DNA of 64,000 bases from Plasmopara viticola (taxonomy: Eukaryota; Oomycota; Peronosporomycetes; Peronosporales; Peronosporaceae), in contig MBPM02000095.1 of the NCBI GenBank assembly GCA_001695595.3, forward strand, positions 62,001-126,000, written 5' to 3'. The notes beneath the pieces are model-generated. The model was not told where the DNA came from and made no database searches. It saw nothing but the letters and a program-made list of their open reading frames with translations. Position numbers and translations under genes: made by a program. The stretch's first letter is position 1; each line of letters begins with the position of its first letter. Positions 56,788-64,000 of the stretch are shown one piece after another.

Positions 56788-58572
56788 ATGGCCAAAACTC
56801 GTCTTAGCAGATCGGCGTTTGCCTTGACGATGTCAAAGAGCGCGACTCCTAACACGATGCAAAAGTCGCAGAAAATAAAGTTAATGAAGATTAAGAATGA
56901 CAAGCAATTCGAGCAGGAGACAGAGCTCGATAAAGTTGCACAGAAAGAAGAAGTGGAACAAGAGCATATCGTGGAGCCAAATGACAATGACGAGCAGGAC
57001 GAAGAGACGAGGCTAGCCATAGCCGAGGCTACCAGTCTGGCCGAGAAAACAATAGATGAGCGATATTATTCGAGCGAGGAGTTTGCCTCGTTGCCGCTGT
57101 CCGAGCCTACGCAACAAGCGCTGGCCGACATGGGCTTCACCAGGATGACCAAGATTCAGAGCAAATCGATCCGTCCATTGCTGGCTGGACAGGATCTAAT
57201 AGGTGCGGCGAAGACGGGATCCGGAAAAACGCTATCTTTCTTGATTCCAGCAATCGAACTGCTTCACAAAGTGCGCTTCACGGCGCGCAAAGGTACTGGC
57301 TGCATTGTAATCTCTCCGACGCGAGAATTGGCGCTGCAAATTTACGGTGTTGTTCGCGACATTTGCAAGTACCATTCACAGACACACGGTATCGTCATGG
57401 GCGGTGCCAATCGCCGTGCCGAGGCAGAGCGTCTTGTCAAAGGTGTGAACATTTTAATTTCGACACCGGGTCGTCTCCTTGACCATCTCCAGAACACAAA
57501 AGCGTTTATTTATCACAATCTGCAGATTCTTGTGATTGATGAGGCTGATCGGATTTTATCAATTGGTTTCGAGGAAGAAATGCGCCAGATCATCAAGTGC
57601 CTCCCGACGGAGCGTCAGACAATGCTATTTAGTGCTACACAGACAAAGAAGGTGGAAGATCTTGCTCGCCTTTCTATCAAAGAAAAGCCTGTTTACGTGG
57701 GAGTCGAAGACACGGACTCGAAGGCCACAGTTGATACGCTGGAGCAGGGCTATGTCGTGACCCCCAGCGACAAGCGTTTTCTCTTGTTGTTCACGTTCTT
57801 AAAAAGGAATTTGAAAAAAAAGGTGATGGTTTTTTTCTCGTCGTGTAATGCTGTGAAGTTCTACGGCGAATTGCTTAACTACATCGACATTTCTGTATTA
57901 GACATTCACGGCAAGCAGAAACAGAGCAAGCGCACGACCACATTTTTCCAGTTTTGTAACGCAAAGACTGGTATATTACTCTGTACGGATGTTGCTGCGC
58001 GTGGTCTTGATATCCCAGCTGTAGACTGGATTATTCAATTTGATCCGCCCGACGATCCTCGCGAATACATTCACCGTGTCGGTCGGACTGCTCGTGGTGC
58101 TCAGGTCAAGGGTAAAGCCTTACTTATGCTTCTGCCCGATGAGCTTGGTTTCTTAAAATATTTGAAGGCTTCGAAAGTAGCGCTTAATGAGTACGAGTTT
58201 TCGGCGTCAAAAATTGCTAATGTTGAATCTCAACTCATGAAGCTGGTGGAAAAGACGTATTACCTTCACAAGTCTGCCAAGGACGCTTACCGCGGGTACT
58301 TGTTAGCGTACGCTTCGCATTCTTTAAAAGACATTTTTGACGTTGGCCGTCTCGATTTGCAAGGGGTGTCCAAGTCGTTTGGACTACAAGTTCCGCCTAA
58401 GGTAACGCTACCCGTAAAGACGAATGGGAAGACTGGCAAGCGAAAGGGTAGGTCATTTGACAAGGACAATACCTCGCGAGGTGGAAAGGCTCATCGCTTT
58501 GGTCACTCATTTAGTGCCGCTAATCCGTACGCCAAGCGTGTTGCGGGCGACAAGCGCCAGTTTTCTCATTGA
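56788..58572 (+). CDS. HAS1: DEAD-box ATP-dependent RNA helicase HAS1/DDX18
   Basis: Nucleolar helicase needed for 18S rRNA production and release of snoRNAs during ribosome biogenesis. Intronless, 594 residues. After a Lys/Glu-rich N-terminus (1-95) come the Q motif region ([20 protein letters not shown], about 117-136), motif [10 protein letters not shown] (about 142), Ia [10 protein letters not shown], Ib [15 protein letters not shown] (about 250), III SAT (about 282), [10 protein letters not shown] (about 400) and [11 protein letters not shown] (about 429). The C-terminal extension has the DUF4217-type [14 protein letters not shown] and KSFGLQVPP of the HAS1 family, followed by a basic tail with KRKGR and [12 protein letters not shown]. 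All catalytic residues are intact. A second in-frame ATG lies at codon 15. Confidence 0.96.
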   Translation: MAKTRLSRSAFALTMSKSATPNTMQKSQKIKLMKIKNDKQFEQETELDKVAQKEEVEQEHIVEPNDNDEQDEETRLAIAEATSLAEKTIDERYYSSEEFASLPLSEPTQQALADMGFTRMTKIQSKSIRPLLAGQDLIGAAKTGSGKTLSFLIPAIELLHKVRFTARKGTGCIVISPTRELALQIYGVVRDICKYHSQTHGIVMGGANRRAEAERLVKGVNILISTPGRLLDHLQNTKAFIYHNLQILVIDEADRILSIGFEEEMRQIIKCLPTERQTMLFSATQTKKVEDLARLSIKEKPVYVGVEDTDSKATVDTLEQGYVVTPSDKRFLLLFTFLKRNLKKKVMVFFSSCNAVKFYGELLNYIDISVLDIHGKQKQSKRTTTFFQFCNAKTGILLCTDVAARGLDIPAVDWIIQFDPPDDPREYIHRVGRTARGAQVKGKALLMLLPDELGFLKYLKASKVALNEYEFSASKIANVESQLMKLVEKTYYLHKSAKDAYRGYLLAYASHSLKDIFDVGRLDLQGVSKSFGLQVPPKVTLPVKTNGKTGKRKGRSFDKDNTSRGGKAHRFGHSFSAANPYAKRVAGDKRQFSH

Positions 58573-59149
58573 CAAGGTTGGCATTGTACTGCACGACCAA
58601 TTTGCTTCGATCAGCAATTCAGTCTTTTTACGGCTATTATTGCAAATGTAATCATTAATTTAGCAACGAAATCCAGCTTCTTTAAGGCAAAAAAAGGAAA
58701 GTTAAATTGGTCCAGATCCAGATCCAAGACTTATTGTACTGTATAATGCCAAATCGCTACCCCCTTTACCTTAAGCAATTGAACTGGAGCTAGAATACAA
58801 AACATGCATAATTGTAACCTAGTGCTGCATCAAAAATTTAATGTGGGGTACTAAGCGGAGCCTTGTTTTAAGTGATCTGAGAGGAGCTTGGATGAAGTAC
58901 TTTACAAATTGCGCATTATACTTGCTAACACACCGAGATCGCGCTCAAAGTTCGGATAAGGAGGTGTATTATCTTTGAAACACTAAATGTATGTCCTGTT
59001 GACGCAAACGGCATGGCATTCCAATGCTTCACGAATTCAATATCTTCCTTCATTCAAGTAACCATATTGTAACTGCTTACAATCGTCTACATTTAAACAA
59101 TCGACGTTTTTTTACACTGAAAGCTCGTTTTCTCGTGCAAAACTGGCCG
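58573..59149. other. 3' flank of HAS1, nothing recognised
   Basis: AT-rich non-coding sequence with only short frames. Confidence 0.5.
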
Positions 59150-60110
59150 TATAGGCCATGCCTGCATTATACTTTGTCACGAAAGCTTCATCAGACAAAC
59201 ACAACCTTAGGGCTTGCAATGAAGGTAAAGGTGCTGGGGCAAGTGGGGCACCGCAAAGCTCGACTTGTTGCCAAGAGCTAAGAACAGAAATACGGTATTG
59301 TCTGACTGAGCGAATAATGACTCTTTAAAGCGTTAAGGCCACAATTGCGTACCGTCTATCTATTCTATACGTGCGAAGACGTACAAGGGCCATAAGCGCT
59401 TTCGTGCCTAGAAATGAATGCAGAAATGCGCCCATCTGTTGCCCGTCATAATGAGACGCTCAGCTAAAGCAATTAGGCGCAAACAAATTCGTAACTAAGT
59501 CACACAAATTCGTTTGCGCGCTAGATTATCTATTAAGTGAGGGTGTGTTTTTAGCAACATGTTCGCGGATCTAGTGACTTACTGGACGACAGGTCTCACG
59601 GGAAGTGAAAGGCCTTCCGAATGAGTATTACCGAGCCGAAGTGGCGAAAAGTATGATCATCTGATTTTCCTGCCGCGCGGACTTTCCGGAGGTCATTTCT
59701 CGTGTGACATCAGTAGAAGATATAGGCTTAAAAACCAATTTTTCGACGCAATCTTACGGCGGCAATTCAAAGTAACTTGGTCCCCATCGACCTGCATTAG
59801 TGACTTTGAAAATGAAATAGTTGCCAAGGATCGTCTATATAGCTTCGTCTTCTTTCTTTTGGTCGTGAACTTCGGTGGTCTAATTGGCAAGGGTAACCTG
59901 GGGGTCTATTTTTGAGCTTGCAGACTTTTCAACCCATTTAACAAAGTATTACAATTACAAGGACAGATTGTGTGTATCACACTTGCTGGTAATTTAATCG
60001 TGCTGTGTGACATAAATAATGTGATGTCTACATACTCAATAAAGAATATCACAGTATGAAGAGTCACCAAGAAGTACATACTTAGAGACCAATCCCCAAT
60101 GTAGTTTGTT
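59150..60110 (+). pseudogene. Ty1/copia reverse transcriptase relic
   Basis: Plus-strand frame 59210-59290 reads HRKARLVAKS, stop, EQKYGI, matching the copia RT entry (YKARLVAKG..Q.yGidf). A stretch near 59950-60060 resembles the YVDD/linker region only loosely. Stops and shifts are frequent; no LTRs were found. Confidence 0.5.
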
Positions 60111-63100
60111 AGAAATCGCTATACTCTACTGTAAATGTCGGATGTTTTACCCTCTGGTGCTCCAGAGCACGTGATCCTGAAAAGGTTCAATAAAATTATA
60201 CATGAAAGACTTTTGATAAGTTGCGATCTTAAGACTAGCTCAGAATTGAAAGTCAGGCAGCTAGCACTCTGATTTGATTTGTTGTTAAGAAGACCATAGA
60301 CCTGAGTTCAAGCTTTTTATCGGTTTTTAAGCTCTCAAATTTGGCGACGAGTCCGGAAATTCAGACTATCATCTTTCCATTATTTGCCCGTTTAGCGGAT
60401 AATGATCTCATATGCGGCAGTGGTGACACAGTCCTTCATGTATGGCGCAGAAACAATCGCATTTTTTATGTCTTAACCAGTGGGAGTGGTTTCAGGACGG
60501 CATGGCTGAGTTTTACGTTCGTGGCAATTTTCTTCTACCAAATATACTGAAATTTTGGAATTATTTAGGATCTTGAAGCCCAGTCAGAACGTATTTGGCG
60601 GATTTGGACATAACTGAAGATATTCCGGACCCTTATGTAAAGTTTGTGACCTTCGCAACATCACCTCTGAAAAATGTCCAGCTTACAACCAAGCTAAAAT
60701 CTTAGTAGCTTAGATCTCTATGAGTTTTGATAATTTCGACACCTCTGACAGGGCCTTTAGCTTAAACGTAGCTGCCGTCACATATTGATCAGTTAAGTGC
60801 TCTGAGAGTAAGGGCTTTTCATCAACCACGGGGTCCGAGGAATCACTTTTGGATTGTATGCATCTAGCAGAGACATGTTGCCCGATCTTTGCGGTACTCC
60901 GTTATCCAAATGCTAACCTTTTTTCTATACTATGCCTTGCGAACCTATTTAACCCGCTTGCAGAGCTCGTTACTCACGGTGGATGGACAATCTGTACCCC
61001 TGTATCTTGTGAACCTGTGGTACTCTCTTGCGTGCTATGTTGTCCGCAGCTGGTGGTATTATGTTCCTCGCATAAATCCTACGATTAGAAGGTCATCTTT
61101 AGCGTCTCCATCAGCCTGCCCCGCTAGCAGATCTTAGTTACCCCCTCACATTCTATAAAGACGCTATCACGTATTTCATTGTAAATTTATCTGTGCCTTT
61201 ATTACCTTCCATATTAATAGCGGTCGTGTACTTGACCAGGCGTCTTTTTAAAGGTGTCGTGGGCACAACAGGGGTGGAAATAATGCTCATCAAAGCCAAG
61301 CTACGGTACATGGGGCGGCAAACAACTATGATTTGATCCACCAATCGATCTAGGTCGTATGATTTTCCAGCCTCAGTATTTCTTGGATCAAGTTGTACTT
61401 GTTAGCTTAAATCATTAGAAATGATTATGTTTTCGAATATCACAGTCATTCATTTCCAAATTTAGGAAAGTCTGGATCGTCCATTTGCCAGACGGTACTA
61501 TCTTTGTTGACCACAATTGTTGCCGGCTCGTGATATTTTGTGTGTCAACAGAGACTAGCAAAGTTTAAGATGGGCTTCAAATCATGTATCTTGCGTGCCG
61601 AATAGTAGTTCGACACAGCTGAATTCTGTATCGGAAGGTGTCAAGCTTTCAGGGGCTAAATATTCTGGCACTTATCACCAACTTACCCATCGTAAGGTCT
61701 AACTCTTTCTCAGTAGGGCGACTAGTGATAGCGATTCTTCCGCTCCGAATGCGCGGCATCTACCAGCAATACTTTCGAGGACTTGGGCGATACAGGGACC
61801 CATTTCGGCGTTTCACTAATGATGGACCAGAAATTCTTGCAATTTAAACCATATCATTGAATATTTTCTTGCTCAGCAACACTAACTTTTTTAAGATTGA
61901 ACTTGATTTAGCCGGATGATAACTACCATTGTAACTTCTAGCCTGATTGGACGACATGATGCTCATCTACGGCATTCCAAAGAAGCGGTCGTATCCGTGG
62001 CTGCAACCCCCTTCAAGAGCGATTGAAGTAGTGTCTCCTATCGTTGCTACCTGCATACTAATGTGAGCGGGGTGCTCCTTTTTGAACCGTCTAAAAAAGC
62101 GTTTTGACTCAATTTGAGAGTTGAGCCGTAAAATATGGACTGTTAACTCCTTTAATTCACGGTAAAGCTTATATCTACCTTATAAAAAGGGTGCACGCTG
62201 GCGTAAGCCAACCTTCGCCGAAAGGATGCCTATCTTAACTTTTCTTTCATGTGTGTTCAGGACATAACTGTATTATTTGCGATAATTCTTTTCTCAGTAG
62301 CCGTCTTTCAGAAATGAAAAGCTTGACCTTCGCTAGCTCGGACCTTACAATAGAAGCAGTTGCCAGTACTACTTATGTTATTTGATCTCGTAAAAATAAA
62401 CTTTGCTTAGAGAGAACGAACACCATGGCGCATTCCAGAAGAGGGGGAGAAGGGTGGAGCTGTAAGTACAGTCGTCTTCTCAGGCCAGCAAGTCCTTTGA
62501 ACAGCCTAAGGTGCTTGTGCGACAGATGTGAAGCGGTGGTTGTATGCACCTGACAAATTTTTCAAGGGTTAATTAATCTACTCAAGTGGACGTAGGATAT
62601 ACGAGCTCTGACAGCTGGGACAGAGTGACACAGTACTGAGACTTGAGAAAGCAATCCAAACTTTCGATAAATAAGTCTCTCACGTAAGCCCTACAGCTTA
62701 TGCTTGAGCACCGACTTTTGTCGGTAACTATAAAGGGAGACAAGTTTAATGATATATTATCAATAAGGGTTAATAAATTTAATCTCCCATTTCCATAGAA
62801 AAACAAAGGCCGCTTTTACCCTTCCCCTTCTCAGTTTTTATATTACTTTCTCTTTTGAGAGAGACCATTTCGGGACGATCATGTGTGTTGTTGGTTTCTG
62901 CCAGACTTTTAAGGTTCGACATTGGCGTGTAAGGTTTCGATTCTCTTTCCCACGTATCGTGTGCAATATTTGCTACAGCCGAGCGATCGCTGACCACTCA
63001 CGATTGCATACATCGAGATCTGGGGCCAGAGCGATAGCCTTAATAAATTTGCTTCCTGAATCACAATAAGCGGAAAATAATAGTTTGTACACACTAATTT

Positions 63101-63211
63101 CTATCAGAATTTTAGCGCAAAAAACGCAAGTTTATATATATCGAGTTGCAGAAGACACCCCTAGTCCTCTTTACAATATCAAAAATTGCCAACTTTTTTT
63201 TCTAAACAAGC
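60111..63211. other. Intergenic, decayed DNA
   Basis: About 3.1 kb. Overlapping plus frames at 60849-61088 and 60889-61137 and others of 60-75 codons have no recognised domain. No RNA gene or repeat pair was identified. Confidence 0.35.
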
Positions 63212-64000
63212 ATGACGTCAAATGCGCAACTGTTGCTGTCCATCATGACAAGCGCTGCTTTTCTTATAGCGGTATCTAAGCTCAGCAACGCGGTGAGCAA
63301 CACGCCAGCCGCAATTTTTGCTTTTTTAATGCTAATTCCAACGCTAGTGTCCACTGGCGTCGTCTCTGAGGGCTTTGGCCGGAATATCTTCGCGCAATTA
63401 TGGGCCACCGGACGCTGGACCGAGGAGCACACGATTACGCCTGCCGATGCATTGGCCGATGCATATGCGGAACTTCTTATGAACTTAAGTGAAATATCGC
63501 CACAACATGGTCACGGTCCCCTCGGCAGGCCATTTGGATCCAGTAACGAGAGGCATGAGGTCGTGTCATCCAGTGCAAGCGGTAGCTCGTTGTATGAGCA
63601 AGTCAAGGGCAGTCTCATTAATCATTCATTCAGCATGAGTAAGGCCGACGCACCGATGTATCTGATGGACCTAACCACAGGCTACTTTCTGCGAGCAACG
63701 CAGCACCGTAAGCTCGTGCTCACAAGCAAGCCCAGTGCGTCGTGTCTATTCTTTGTGGAGAAAGGCAAAACTCATCATTGGGGCTTTCGGGCTGTAGCCA
63801 CACACAGATATATTGGTCAAAATATTGTGCAGAAGGTCGTCACTACAAGCAAAAAATTGCACATTTGGGAGGCCTTTCGCGTGCTGCAGAGACCTGGGGA
63901 CAAAGGAGTCGGAGTCTGTAGTCCGCAAGTGTATTTGATACTGTGCTCGGCACGATTCGGCAAGGGTATGTGGCTGGCAAACAAACTTGTACCGACACCT
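63212..64000 (+). CDS. Membrane-anchored protein of unknown function, possible beta-trefoil/fascin-like domain, truncated by window edge
   Basis: An ATG at 63212 opens a frame that runs to the window end (263 codons visible, no intron seen). Residues about 6-24 (AQLLLSIMTSAAFLIAVSKL) and 31-52 (TPAAIFAFLMLIPTLVSTGV) are hydrophobic, so an N-terminal signal-anchor or two membrane helices are likely. The middle (80-145) is Ser-rich. From about residue 148 the pattern TGYFLRATQHRKLVLTS, THHWGFRAVATHRYIGQN, LHIWEAFRVLQR and GKGMWLAN alternates aromatic and basic residues, as in fascin/FRG1-type beta-trefoil folds. That fold is an inference from pattern only. Coding composition matches the other host genes. 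Confidence 0.7.
   Translation, partial: MTSNAQLLLSIMTSAAFLIAVSKLSNAVSNTPAAIFAFLMLIPTLVSTGVVSEGFGRNIFAQLWATGRWTEEHTITPADALADAYAELLMNLSEISPQHGHGPLGRPFGSSNERHEVVSSSASGSSLYEQVKGSLINHSFSMSKADAPMYLMDLTTGYFLRATQHRKLVLTSKPSASCLFFVEKGKTHHWGFRAVATHRYIGQNIVQKVVTTSKKLHIWEAFRVLQRPGDKGVGVCSPQVYLILCSARFGKGMWLANKLVPTP

Noticed and set aside
60849..61137. Small membrane protein gene(s) with hydrophobic aromatic-rich frames
   Set aside because: Two overlapping frames are both open and hydrophobic, and neither shows conserved motifs; likely chance in AT-rich DNA.

Overview
The window looks like nuclear DNA of an oomycete (Phytophthora / downy-mildew type). The evidence is: genes with few, very short GT-AG introns (56-74 bp), FYVE proteins fused to START-like domains, Ty3/gypsy and Ty1/copia debris with oomycete-style motifs, MULE transposons, tRNA-derived SINEs and a Maverick/Polinton-like element. 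No prokaryotic gene organisation is present. Only seven credible host genes occupy about 12 kb; the rest is decayed mobile and viral DNA.

Layout. 1-1408: 5' part of an Enhancer-of-polycomb (EPL1) gene, minus strand, running off the left edge. 1529-1878: a SINE-like retroposon with a 14-bp target duplication. 2.3-6.6 kb: decayed DNA with short repeats. 6651-7542: a TIR element (MITE-like) ending 48 bp before the start codon of a four-exon DAHP synthase gene (7591-9108). 9.8-18.6 kb: decayed MULE and gypsy fragments, a tRNA-SINE and a low-complexity block. 18823-20814: intronless START-FYVE gene. 21-33 kb: satellite-like repeat, a gypsy relic (24.3-26.1 kb), an LTR-like repeat and a second SINE-like copy. 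33264-36218: START-FYVE-FIST gene, followed by a third SINE-like copy.

37.3-48.3 kb is the most unusual part. It is a heavily mutated endogenous Polinton/Maverick-like virus, with recognisable remains of a protein-primed DNA polymerase B, a fibre-like protein ending in a Peptidase_S74 chaperone domain, a penton-type minor capsid protein and a double-jelly-roll major capsid protein, plus unassigned frames. 49.85-54.9 kb is a degenerate satellite-like array of about 300-bp units, into which a 2.3-kb MULE with 62-bp terminal inverted repeats has inserted.

55050-58572 holds a divergent pair of housekeeping genes, TIM44 (minus, two exons) and the HAS1/DDX18 RNA helicase (plus), sharing a 148-bp intergenic region. 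59-60 kb holds a copia relic. 63212-64000 is the start of a membrane-anchored protein of uncertain function, cut by the right edge.

The host genes do not form a pathway: they cover chromatin (EPL1), shikimate entry (DAHP synthase), phosphoinositide/lipid signalling (two FYVE proteins), mitochondrial import (TIM44) and ribosome biogenesis (HAS1). No rRNA or tRNA gene, CRISPR array or RxLR/CRN effector was recognised.
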